From an uncultured Actinomyces sp. (GTDB lineage: Bacteria; Actinomycetota; Actinomycetes; Actinomycetales; Actinomycetaceae), in assembly GCA_938041695.1 (NCBI GenBank), contig CALISI010000017.1, positions 1 through 64,000 of the forward strand: a stretch of DNA of 64,000 bases, given 5' to 3'. Below are positions 26,007 to 35,668 of the stretch, in pieces (position 1 is the first letter of the stretch; each line of letters starts with the position of its first letter). Below the pieces are notes generated by a model that saw only the letters and a list, made by a program, of their open reading frames with translations, was not told where the DNA came from and made no database searches. The position numbers and the translations under genes are program-made.

Positions 26007-26099
26007 GAGCCTGGGCAGCCCCGCCCACGCCCCAAATAGCGGGTTAGCACTCGCAATAGCGGGCCCACGTGCGAACAAAACCCATGCCAGAACACCATT

Positions 26100-26340
26100 G
26101 CGCCCAAAACGCAGACCACCTCGCCCCCAACACACTATTTTCAAGGTTTTTCGCCGAAGTGGTCTGCGATTTGGGCGCCACACCTCCTCAAACCGTGACC
26201 CCATTGCCACCAAACGGGGGGATTTACGCCATCCAAGGCTCCGACACGCCGACTTCACACCGCCAGAGCGCTTCGCATGGCGCAAACCCCCAACGCTTAC
26301 CCCATCGGACGGGCCTGCGAGCCCAATTGCAGTGCCCATG
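26100..26340. repeat. Palindromic intergenic element, copy A
   Basis: Inverted repeat with arms at 26100-26122 and 26156-26178: CGCAGACCACCTC against GAAGTGGTCTGCG, flanked by GCGCCCAAA / TTTGGGCGC. A second imperfect stem follows (ACGCCAT near 26231, GCATGGCGCAAACCCCC near 26276). The same order of motifs is found at 63506-63700. Confidence 0.75.
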
Positions 26341-26659
26341 GACGACTGGGCCAGGCCGCGATGCCCGCGGGTAGCAGCAGTTACGGTGTGGGAGTCGCCG
26401 CAACGCCTACAGAACCCGCCTCAGGGACCACAAGGACCCGCGGATCGAAGCCGCAACCCCCAAGGATGGTCACAGCACCCACCCCAGACAAATTTCGCAG
26501 GCAATTCCCCCACGACACGAATTGACACAGCCTCAAAACCCGCGGAATACCAACGATTAAATTGCAGCATCTGAAATTCATTCACAGGAATTGCATGCGA
26601 AATTTCTGGCGACCACGAGACCCCGCAGCCCTATGGCGCGACCTCACCACTACCAATCA

Positions 26660-26735
26660 GAGGGAATTGCACGACACGGGCATCCGACACGCCGATGACA
26701 CGCCGCCAGAAGGCTTCATGTAGTGAAAACCCCCG
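26660..26735. repeat. Palindromic intergenic element, partial copy B
   Basis: GAATTGCACGACACGGGCAT ... GGCTTCATGTAGTGAAAAC; corresponds to the second stem of the element at 63629-63690, with a degraded left arm. Confidence 0.65.
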
Positions 26736-26992
26736 ACGCTTACCCCGCCAGTGACGCCGACTCCTTCGACTGTACCGACACCATCGGTCACACCGACCCC
26801 GTCGGCCCCCTCGACGCCGGGCTCGTCCACTCCCCCGGCCACGCCACCCCTCCTTCGGCTCCCGCACCTTCGGCTCCCGCGCCGAAGCAGCTGGCTCGCA
26901 CAGGCGCCGACATGGCTGGCACCCTCGCTGAGGTCGGCATGCTGAGCCTGCTGGGTGCACTGGCGGTGGCGGCTCGCCGACACGGAGCCTGA
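26735..26992 (+). pseudogene. Remnant of a sortase-anchored surface protein C-terminus
   Basis: The end of the frame reads APAPKQLARTGADMAGTL, then a hydrophobic segment (VGMLSLLGALAVAA) and RRHGA: an LARTG-type LPXTG variant with membrane segment and charged tail. Upstream, the matching Pro/Thr/Ser-rich wall-spanning stretch (TPTPSTVPTPSVTPTPSAP) is in another frame, so about one base has been gained or lost near 26840-26852. The rest of the protein and any start are missing; the 5' edge abuts palindromic element B. Confidence 0.8.
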
Positions 26993-27108
26993 CCGTCCCA
27001 GCCTCCGCGTGAGGGTATGCATCGGACGCACTGAGTCCCGGCCTAGTATTGAACTGCGCTCCGAAACTTAGACGCTTAATATGGTAGCCGTTATGCGGCT
27101 TCCTGTAG

Positions 27109-30100
27109 GGCTCATCCCCGCTCACACGGGGAAAACACGGTGCACGCCACGACCTCGTCGACTGTGTCCGGCTCATCCCCGCTCACGCGGGGAAAACACG
27201 CCCGAGGACCGCGCGCGTCTGCGTATCCAGGGCTCATCCCCGCTCACGCGGGGAAAACCTGCTTGTGGGTGTGCCGGTGACGCGTGAGGGCGGCTCATCC
27301 CTGCTCACGCGGGGAAAACCATCTCACGATGTGGCGGCGGTGTGCGGTGTGGGGCTCATCCCCGCTCACGCGGGGAAAACGTATCCGCGTGCGGTTGAGT
27401 AGCCTCGTTGCTGGGCTCATCCCCGCTCACGCGGGGAAAACGGGCCGAACCAGCCGGGGAGCTGCTTCAGCGCGGGCTCATCCCCGCTCACGCGGGGAAA
27501 ACATCTGGATCGGCGGGCCGCCGTACAGGCTGACGGGCTCATCCCCGCTCACGCGGGGAAAACGCGGCGAAGCGCTGCGGCGTCGATGGTAGTCGGGGCT
27601 CATCCCCGCTCACGCGGGGAAAACCGTGTGCGCGGGCATACGCCAGCCTCGCACTCGGGCTCATCCCCGCTCACGCGGGGAAAACTTCGTGAGCGGCACG
27701 CAGGCGCACGACGTGCGGGGCTCATCCCCGCTCACGCGGGGAAAACGAGCTGCTCGGTCGAGCCGCTCGGGTCGGTGGGGGCTCATCCCCGCTCACGCGG
27801 GGAAAACCTCGACGGGTCAGGAGCTGGTCCTGGCCTCGCGGGCTCATCCCCGCTCACGCGGGGAAAACTTTGGGCAGAAGGCCAACGATCCGGGCGCGAA
27901 GGGCTCATCCCCGCTCACGCGGGGAAAACACGATGAGATCGCCGTCAGGTGTGCGGGTCGGGGGCTCATCCCCGCTCACGCGGGGAAAACAGCATCGGCG
28001 CATCGATCGTGACGTTATAGACGGGCTCATCCCCGCTCACGCGGGGAAAACTGAGCCTTGGTATGTCCGACTCTGTGGATAAGGGGCTCATCCCCGCTCA
28101 CGCGGGGAAAACAATGCGTGACATAACTTACGCGAAAGTCATCTGGGCTCATCCCCGCTCACGCGGGGAAAACCCTTACACGGCCTCCCCCGAGCAGGAC
28201 CCCAAGGGCTCATCCCCGCTCACGCGGGGAAAACCAACCCGCGCGTTTTCAAGCGTGTTGCGCCCACGGCTCATCCCCGCTCACGCGGGGAAAACTGGCG
28301 TGGCATAACCGTGCGCGCCGGGCGGGCGGGCTCATCCCCGCTCACGCGGGGAAAACGACCCCAAGGAACTGCCCGGCGTGGCAGGCGCGGGCTCATCCCC
28401 GCTCACGCGGGGAAAACGTGGATGCGTGGAAGCGGCGCGCTCAGACGCTGGGCTCATCCCCGCTCACGCGGGGAAAACCGCTGATCGCTGCCGGCGTCCC
28501 CCTGCCCGTGGGGCTCATCCCCGCTCACGCGGGGAAAACCGAGTGCAAGCACGGCGAACCCTCATCCGACCGGGCTCATCCCCGCTCACGCGGGGAAAAC
28601 ACCAGATGAAGGCCTTTGCCGATACGGCGGCGTCGGCTCATCCCCGCTCACGCGGGGAAAACCACCGTCTTGACCCCTGTCGCCCGGGTGATCGCGGCTC
28701 ATCCCCGCTCACGCGGGGAAAACAACCAGGAGAGGAGCTGAGCGGGAGAATTCGGGGGCTCATCCCCGCTCACGCGGGGAAAACCTCGCCCACGTGCAAC
28801 GGTACGCCGACAACTTGGGCTCATCCCCGCTCACGCGGGGAAAACCCGTCGATGAAGTTCCTGAACGTCTCGGACTTGGGCTCATCCCCGCTCACGCGGG
28901 GAAAACGCGAGCTGACCGTGTACGAGTACAACATGGAGGGGCTCATCCCCGCTCACGCGGGGAAAACGCTGCTTCTGGTCCTGCCTTCGGGCGCGGTCCA
29001 GGGCTCATCCCCGCTCACGCGGGGAAAACTCACGAGAACGTCGGCAACGACAAGACCGTCGGGGCTCATCCCCGCTCACGCGGGGAAAACAACGGGTCAG
29101 TGTGGAGCCCGAGAAGCAGATCGGGCTCATCCCCGCTCACGCGGGGAAAACCATGGAGGAGGATACATGGGCGGCCGCCGAACGGGCTCATCCCCGCTCA
29201 CGCGGGGAAAACCAATTCTGCATCGACTCGATGAATCGTAACGGAGGCTCATCCCCGCTCACGCGGGGAAAACGGCGCGTCCCGCTTGAACTCACCCTTG
29301 ACGACCGGCTCATCCCCGCTCACGCGGGGAAAACATTTTTCGGCGTGAGTAGGGGCCTCCGTTTCGAGGCTCATCCCCGCTCACGCGGGGAAAACACCAA
29401 CGTGCGTAAGGGCCTGAACGCACTCGCGGGCTCATCCCCGCTCACGCGGGGAAAACCAGGTGAATCTGGTCCTCGATGACGGCGTCCAGGGCTCATCCCC
29501 GCTCACGCGGGGAAAACCCAGGCCGCCCAGTCGCCGGGGGTGTCTGCGAGGGCTCATCCCCGCTCACGCGGGGAAAACGCAGGAAGGGCCAGGAATGAAC
29601 ACCTACAGGTGGGCTCATCCCCGCTCACGCGGGGAAAACTCGACGTCGCCCAGCTCCTTGCGGACGGACTCGGGCTCATCCCCGCTCACGCGGGGAAAAC
29701 CGAGCCTTACACACCAGCGTTCTTCCGCTCCTGGGCTCATCCCCGCTCACGCGGGGAAAACGGTTCGTCCGTGCGGCCCCGGCCTATGCGCGGGGGCTCA
29801 TCCCCGCTCACGCGGGGAAAACTGGCCTGCGCGACCCCATGGGGGGCATTGCTTGGGCTCATCCCCGCTCACGCGGGGAAAACCCACACCTTCGAGGGCA
29901 TCACACCAGTGGCGGAGGCTCATCCCCGCTCACGCGGGGAAAACTTCTTTGCCGAGCCGCTGGCGAAGACCGGCGCGGGCTCATCCCCGCTCACGCGGGG
30001 AAAACGCACAGAATGTTCTCGCCTGGGCAGCGGGCGAAAGGCTCATCCCCGCTCACGCGGGGAAAACTTCGACAAGGGAGCGGACGGACTCATGGCGTCG

Positions 30101-32815
30101 GGCTCATCCCCGCTCACGCGGGGAAAACCAAACGGTCCTTGATTTCGTTGATGGAGGTCATGGCTCATCCCCGCTCACGCGGGGAAAACCCCAGCACGTC
30201 GCGGGCGACCGCCTGCGTGATGGGCTCATCCCCGCTCACGCGGGGAAAACCACACCGGACGGTGGGCGGGGCGCGGCCTCCAGGGCTCATCCCCGCTCAC
30301 GCGGGGAAAACAAACATGGCTGGCATTACCGGTCAGGGCACGACGGCTCATCCCCGCTCACGCGGGGAAAACGGCGCAGCTCCAGGACGCGCCGCTGATC
30401 GGCGGGGCTCATCCCCGCTCACGCGGGGAAAACTCGCCCTCAAGGCCCTGGACGACACCAGGGCGGGGCTCATCCCCGCTCACGCGGGGAAAACACGCGC
30501 GTCCGAGGGTCCGCGTATTCGACCTAGGGCTCATCCCCGCTCACGCGGGGAAAACAAGCCAACGTGCCGCTCGAGCAACGTCGTGCCCGGCTCATCCCCG
30601 CTCACGCGGGGAAAACGACCTCAACGAGACGGAGAAGCGCCGAGCGGAGGGCTCATCCCCGCTCACGCGGGGAAAACGCTCCGTTTGAGAGCGTGATCGA
30701 CTCCTGGCCGGGCTCATCCCCGCTCACGCGGGGAAAACGGTGGCTCCTCGGGTGATTGGAGTGCGGCGTAGGGCTCATCCCCGCTCACGCGGGGAAAACA
30801 CGATCGCTTGCGCACCCACGCGGAGCGCCCCGGGCTCATCCCCGCTCACGCGGGGAAAACATATGGTCCTGGTGCGCCGGGGCGCCTTCTGCGGGCTCAT
30901 CCCCGCTCACGCGGGGAAAACCGAGACCGCGTGCTGCTACGGCCTGCGGGTCGGTGGCTCATCCCCGCTCACGCGGGGAAAACGCATTCTGGCTCGGCAT
31001 GCAGAGGGGCGCGTGCGGCTCATCCCCGCTCACGCGGGGAAAACACAACGTGTGCGGGCCCAACACCCAGGCACGTGGGCTCATCCCCGCTCACGCGGGG
31101 AAAACAACCAGCCGAGAAGCTGAGCCGTGCTCCCCGGGGGCTCATCCCCGCTCACGCGGGGAAAACACCCCACCGAGGTTGACGATTACGACGCCATGGG
31201 GCTCATCCCCGCTCACGCGGGGAAAACCCACCTCCTCGATGACTCGAACGTCGTCGTCAGGGGCTCATCCCCGCTCACGCGGGGAAAACGATTGGGGCTG
31301 ACGCGTGCGTGGATGCGCCGGGGGCTCATCCCCGCTCACGCGGGGAAAACCATCCAGTTCCGGCGGCGGGCATGTACTCCCGGGGCTCATCCCCGCTCAC
31401 GCGGGGAAAACCCATGCCTTTGACCTCGCGGGCGAGGCTCTCGAGGCTCATCCCCGCTCACGCGGGGAAAACATCAAAGCCGCCGTGTCTGTCGTCGTGG
31501 AATGGGGCTCATCCCCGCTCACGCGGGGAAAACTCTGGTCTGCTCGGTCTCGATGCGGTGGATCGCGGCTCATCCCCGCTCACGCGGGGAAAACTACGAA
31601 CGCAAGACCGGACAGCCCATCACCTCGGGCTCATCCCCGCTCACGCGGGGAAAACTCGTTAATCGAGAGACGCGGGACCTTCTGAGCGGGCTCATCCCCG
31701 CTCACGCGGGGAAAACAGCGTATGCGGCCGCCGCCCAGGGGCTGGACGGGGCTCATCCCCGCTCACGCGGGGAAAACATCAAGGGGATGATCAGCTCCGT
31801 GCAGAGTGCGGGCTCATCCCCGCTCACGCGGGGAAAACGAGGGAAGCGCATGCCCTCGCCGACGAGGTGGGGGCTCATCCCCGCTCACGCGGGGAAAACG
31901 ATGCCCCAATCCACTGGGGATAGACAATTTTGGGCTCATCCCCGCTCACGCGGGGAAAACTTGATGTAGGGGACGTACAGCCACCACGCGGCGGGCTCAT
32001 CCCCGCTCACGCGGGGAAAACGGTCGGCATCTCGATGCGCACAGGGTCAGAGGAGGCTCATCCCCGCTCACGCGGGGAAAACCTCGCAGGTGTCATCGGT
32101 GATGCGGGCGGTGAGGGCTCATCCCCGCTCACGCGGGGAAAACTGATTCTTGAACACATCCGCCACGCCCCACCAGGGCTCATCCCCGCTCACGCGGGGA
32201 AAACTGGGGGTAATATACACCACTCAATCCATACCCCGGCTCATCCCCGCTCACGCGGGGAAAACCTCAGTGTCGCGTATGGCGGACGGTATCAAGGGGG
32301 CTCATCCCCGCTCACGCGGGGAAAACCCGAGGTCAAGGGCTCCGCGTCCGAGGGGCGGAGGCTCATCCCCGCTCACGCGGGGAAAACTTCGGCTCGATTA
32401 GAAAGGCCCGCAGCGGACGCGGCTCATCCCCGCTCACGCGGGGAAAACCTCTGCTTCCTCGTACTCGAGATCTCTGCCGTGGGCTCATCCCCGCTCACGC
32501 GGGGAAAACTAAGGCGAACGACGAGTCGGCAGACTTCCCCGAGGCTCATCCCCGCTCACGCGGGGAAAACCCTCCTTGAGAGCGATCTTGGTGAGCTGGT
32601 AGAGGCTCATCCCCGCTCACGCGGGGAAAACGGCTCCGGGGTTTCGTCGTCCTGGCGGGTGACCTGGCTCATCCCCGCTCACGCGGGGAAAACGTGATCG
32701 ATTCCTGCCCGTTGACGTTACGGACGGGCTCATCCCCGCTCACGCGGGGAAAACGTTCGCCATGGCCGCAGGTGGCGGCGGCGTGTGGGCTCATCCCCGC
32801 TCACGCGGGGAAAAC
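27109..32815 (-). CRISPR. Type I-E CRISPR array, 94 repeats / 93 spacers
   Basis: The 28-nt repeat (plus strand: GGCTCATCCCCG, CTCA, CGCGGGGAAAAC) recurs every 61 nt, with six 62-nt intervals, so spacers are 33-34 nt by this boundary. In crRNA orientation (minus strand) it reads GTTTTCCCCGC-GTGA-GCGGGGATGAGCC, the normal I-E form, with a 6-bp stem that Cas6e would cut to leave a 5' handle of ATGAGCC plus one base. The array is therefore transcribed right to left from the cas2 side. The left, leader-distal end carries the only decayed repeats noted (CTCACACGG at 27109; ATCCCTGC at 27292), as expected for the oldest units. The base after GAGCC is C in about 70 of 94 units. No duplicated spacers stood out by eye. 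Confidence 0.99.
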
Positions 32816-32930
32816 ACTTCCTGACCTGCGCTTTTATCGCGCAGATCGGTCAGATCTTGGAAAGCCTTGAGCTTTGCGCCTCTTCTGAAAGTTACTCATT
32901 GATGGACGCTTACGCAACTGACGCGCCGCA
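32816..32930 (-). promoter_or_regulatory. CRISPR leader, overlapping the cas2 3' end
   Basis: This less GC-rich stretch lies directly upstream of the first repeat in transcription order. It holds a strong stem at 32821-32853 (CTGACCTGCGC / GCGCA-GATC-GGTCAG) ending 5 nt from the repeat. The cas2 frame runs through it to a stop at 32834, leaving only 18 nt outside the gene. Exact leader length is inferred. Confidence 0.65.
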
Positions 32931-33238
32931 GGATCGGGTTCGGAGTATTGGCCTCGGCCTTCGGAGTAGTAGGGGCGCATCATGAGCGTCAGCCCATCGA
33001 AATCGACGGGCTTCCAGGGATCACCCCACGTCAGGAACTCGAGGCCCTGTTCGTTGCGTGCCCGGTAGACCATGACGGCACGCCCTGTCTTCATGTTCTC
33101 GGTGACGATATCCCACAGGCGCTCACGGACCCGTGCGGACAACGTCCCTACGAATACCCCCGGGGAAATTTCCATCAACCATCGAGTCACGTGCCCGCGC
33201 AAACCTTCCGGGACAGCAGACAGCACGAGGACGATCAC
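32834..33238 (-). CDS. cas2: CRISPR-associated endonuclease Cas2, type I-E
   Basis: 134 residues, longer than the roughly 95-115 usual for Cas2e. The core MIVLVLSAVPEGLRGHVTRW, VGTLSARVRERLWDIV and GLEFLTWGDPWKPVDFDGL is typical of the I-E subfamily. With Cas1 it forms the spacer-integrase complex. The GTG start overlaps the cas1 stop (GTGA). The last 35-40 residues are basic and polar (RKRPSMSNFQKRRKAQGFPR) and are encoded by what should be the CRISPR leader, so they may be a read-through extension rather than part of the fold. Confidence 0.95.
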   Translation of the reverse strand: MIVLVLSAVPEGLRGHVTRWLMEISPGVFVGTLSARVRERLWDIVTENMKTGRAVMVYRARNEQGLEFLTWGDPWKPVDFDGLTLMMRPYYSEGRGQYSEPDPAARQLRKRPSMSNFQKRRKAQGFPRSDRSAR

Positions 33239-34194
33239 CAGGACCCGCTCTCCTCATACGCCACGCCCGCGGCAACTGTGCCCTCGCGGTCATCCCACAG
33301 TCGCAAGTCGTCGACGATCAGGTCCTCGTCCTCAACATCCAAGGCACCTGACACCGACAGCAGACCCTTGATGTCCGCGACACACCGCTCGAGCAGATGA
33401 AACTCTCGCACGGCATCGCGGACGGCCTTACGAGCGGCACTGCCCACGGCCTCGTCAGTCGGAGAAGCCGCGACATCAAAAGCGATCGGAATCGTGAGGT
33501 CGGCCTTGTACAGGTCCGCAATGTCGTACACAAATGACCGATAGTTCCCGTTGTGCACAAACCCCAGCCCGGGACTGCATCCCAGCGCGACGATGACCGC
33601 GTGGACAATCCCGTAGATCGCCGAATTCGCAGCCGAGAGAGCCTGATTCACAACCGAACCATCCTCATAGTTCTCGGGATCGTACTCGCGTCGATCCCAG
33701 GGCACCCCCGTACGCTGCGAGTGCTCACGATACAAGCGACGCACCCGAGCGCCCTCGCGTCCCCTCAGCTGCTGAAGACTCAGCTTCGACACGTCCTCAC
33801 CCGCAAAGCGCATCAAGTACATGTTGCGCGCAACAGTCAGACGCATCGACGGATCACTCACCGCGCGCGCCTGTGCCTCCAACAACCTCGAGGAACGCGA
33901 GGGCGGTGAGCCGTGCGCGTAGTATCGCACCCCGTTCTCACCAACCCACACGATGGTCGATCCACTCTCGGAGAGGACAGACACCGCCGAGTGAGTGATC
34001 CGAACCCCGGGTCCCAGCAGCAGCACCGACAGCGCCGCCGCTGGGACGTGGGCGATTCCATGGCCATCAGCCACAGTGACCGCGTTCGAGTCACGATTGA
34101 TCGTGCACCGCTCGACGTAGAGGAACGTCAACCGGTCCCGAACTCGCACCAGGTCTTTCGGATCTGGGGGCTTCGCCCCGGGGATCGGTCTCAT
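33235..34194 (-). CDS. cas1: CRISPR-associated integrase Cas1, type I-E
   Basis: 319 residues. Metal-dependent integrase that, with Cas2, inserts new spacers at the leader end. Seen: N-terminal beta domain DRLTFLYVERCTINRDSNAV, then the helical domain with the conserved glutamate in REGARVRRLYREHS, the histidine in LGFVHNGNYRSFVYDIADLY, and downstream acidic residues. Start overlaps the cas6e stop by 4 nt (ATGA), as for most genes in this operon. Confidence 0.98.
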   Translation of the reverse strand: MRPIPGAKPPDPKDLVRVRDRLTFLYVERCTINRDSNAVTVADGHGIAHVPAAALSVLLLGPGVRITHSAVSVLSESGSTIVWVGENGVRYYAHGSPPSRSSRLLEAQARAVSDPSMRLTVARNMYLMRFAGEDVSKLSLQQLRGREGARVRRLYREHSQRTGVPWDRREYDPENYEDGSVVNQALSAANSAIYGIVHAVIVALGCSPGLGFVHNGNYRSFVYDIADLYKADLTIPIAFDVAASPTDEAVGSAARKAVRDAVREFHLLERCVADIKGLLSVSGALDVEDEDLIVDDLRLWDDREGTVAAGVAYEESGSW

Positions 34195-34940
34195 GGCCGA
34201 GCCAAGGTCATCAAACCGCAGCCGTAGGCCTTCCCGCGGCCGATTCCGTGAGTGAGGGCTCGGCGTAGAGCCTCAGTCTCCGTCACCTCAAGGACACCCT
34301 CGAAGGTAGCGACCCCGAGGGTCACGCGACGCTCCCCACGCTTAAACTCAGCGATACTGCGTTCAACACCGTTGACCAGCAGATTCGCACCGTCGACACG
34401 TTGCCCGTCGCTGTCCTCGAGAACCGGCAGGTCACCACCAAGCTCAGCGGAGGTGAGCACCCTGAACCCGCATTTCTCAGCGCGTTCGAGGACCCACCGC
34501 GTCTGCTGATCCTGCGTGACGTGAGCGAGAACCTTCTTGCGTCCCCACGCATTGACCTGGCTGCCCTCCCGGAACGTCGGATTGACGCACAGGCGGAAAC
34601 CCCACCGCTGCCCAGCCGACAGCCCCTCAAGGAAGGTGCTCATGTCGCGGATGACCACCCCTCCCTCGGTCGCGTAGCCAGCCTCCTCGACGATATGCGA
34701 GGGATCCGGAGCAACCGGGCTCGAGATGTAGAGCGTGCACGAGGGGCTCCCCTGACGAGGAGCAGCTCCTCGAACGGCCGGCGGACGGTCCAAGCGCCAG
34801 AGAACCCGCGGAGCGCCGGAAACATCCAGCACGCCCGGAGGGAAGCAATTCAGCACAGCCGCGTGCAGCATCTGTCGACTGCGCATGAGCTGCTTCGCCC
34901 CACGACGGTGCGGGTTGAGGTAGATGCGTGTCAGATACAT
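34191..34940 (-). CDS. cas6e: crRNA endoribonuclease Cas6e
   Basis: 249 residues. Cuts the pre-crRNA at the base of each repeat hairpin and stays on the 3' stem as a Cascade subunit. Two ferredoxin-like halves; N-terminal RSRQMLHAAVLNCFP has the expected catalytic histidine region, and the C-terminal Gly-rich loop is HGIGRGKAYGCGLMTL. Overlaps cas5e by one base at its start and cas1 by four at its end. Confidence 0.97.
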   Translation of the reverse strand: MYLTRIYLNPHRRGAKQLMRSRQMLHAAVLNCFPPGVLDVSGAPRVLWRLDRPPAVRGAAPRQGSPSCTLYISSPVAPDPSHIVEEAGYATEGGVVIRDMSTFLEGLSAGQRWGFRLCVNPTFREGSQVNAWGRKKVLAHVTQDQQTRWVLERAEKCGFRVLTSAELGGDLPVLEDSDGQRVDGANLLVNGVERSIAEFKRGERRVTLGVATFEGVLEVTETEALRRALTHGIGRGKAYGCGLMTLARP

Positions 34941-35668
34941 CAGAGCACCTCCATCGGATCATGCACGAGGCCGGGGTGGACCTGTGGCTTCGTCTCCACG
35001 TACTGCGGATTCTCCAGGTCGATATATGTCTCCTCGACGGTACGCAGGGTGTACTTGCGATTCTCCGAGTCGAAACTGATCGGCATATCCTGAAGCGTCT
35101 GCTGGGAGGTTTTCTCCACTTCAGGCGGAATAATCCCCAGATCCGCGACGACTCGCGTCCGAACGACATGATCGTGACGCTGCTTCTTCTGGTAGTAGGC
35201 CGAGGCCATCCACGGAGTTTCGCGCACAGCGTCCCACGCGCTGCCCTCGCGAACAGCGAGGCGCAGCGGCAGGGTCGGAGGGCACGAGCGGCGGCCGAGG
35301 TAGAGCGGAAACACCGGGCGAACAATTGCCTGCGCGAGTGCATCAATCATGTCGTCGGGTCCCTCGATGAAAGCTCCGAACGCAGCATCCGCCCGGTAGA
35401 AACGGTGCGATAGAGGCATCGACGTATCACCCCTATGCGCCGTGTGGAAGTCGTGGAGCAACTGCCCCGGTTGATCAACTCGGACGGCGACGCTCAGCTC
35501 AGCCAGGTCCTCGATGGGATCACTGCGCCTGCGCCCCTGCGCCGCACCGAGCAGACCGACCAGCGCACTTTTCGTGGGAAAAGCCTCCGTCGACCTGCGC
35601 GTGAATCGGCTGTCCACGCCCCACGATTGCATGGGACCCGCCAGCCTCAAGACGAGCACCGCACTCAT
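34940..35668 (-). CDS. cas5e: Cascade subunit Cas5e
   Basis: 242 residues. Binds the 5' handle of the crRNA in Cascade. N-terminal LVLRLAGPMQSWGVDSRFTRR and PTKSALVGLLGAAQGRRR are the family signature; PVFPLYLGRRSCPPTLPL marks the C-terminal part. Start overlaps the cas7e stop. Confidence 0.97.
   Translation of the reverse strand: MSAVLVLRLAGPMQSWGVDSRFTRRSTEAFPTKSALVGLLGAAQGRRRSDPIEDLAELSVAVRVDQPGQLLHDFHTAHRGDTSMPLSHRFYRADAAFGAFIEGPDDMIDALAQAIVRPVFPLYLGRRSCPPTLPLRLAVREGSAWDAVRETPWMASAYYQKKQRHDHVVRTRVVADLGIIPPEVEKTSQQTLQDMPISFDSENRKYTLRTVEETYIDLENPQYVETKPQVHPGLVHDPMEVL

Larger units (their letters stand above)
25810..27108. other. Gene-poor repeat region beside the distal CRISPR end (1.3 kb)
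   Basis: No intact gene seen; base composition is lower in GC than the neighbours. It contains 20-nt tandem units with an inverted copy (25947-26072), a palindromic element shared with 63.5 kb (26100-26340), a second related palindrome (26660-26730) and a decayed LPXTG-type protein end (26735-26992). Confidence 0.7.

Noticed and set aside
26069..26574. Short open frames of 100-158 codons in the 26 kb repeat region
   Set aside because: They cross the palindromic repeat element, lack ribosome sites and show no protein-like composition.
27081..32985. Many overlapping plus-strand open frames with repeating GSSPLTRGK, LIPAHAGKT and AHPRSRGEN
   Set aside because: They are translations of the CRISPR repeat in three frames, broken by spacers, and lie antisense to array transcription.
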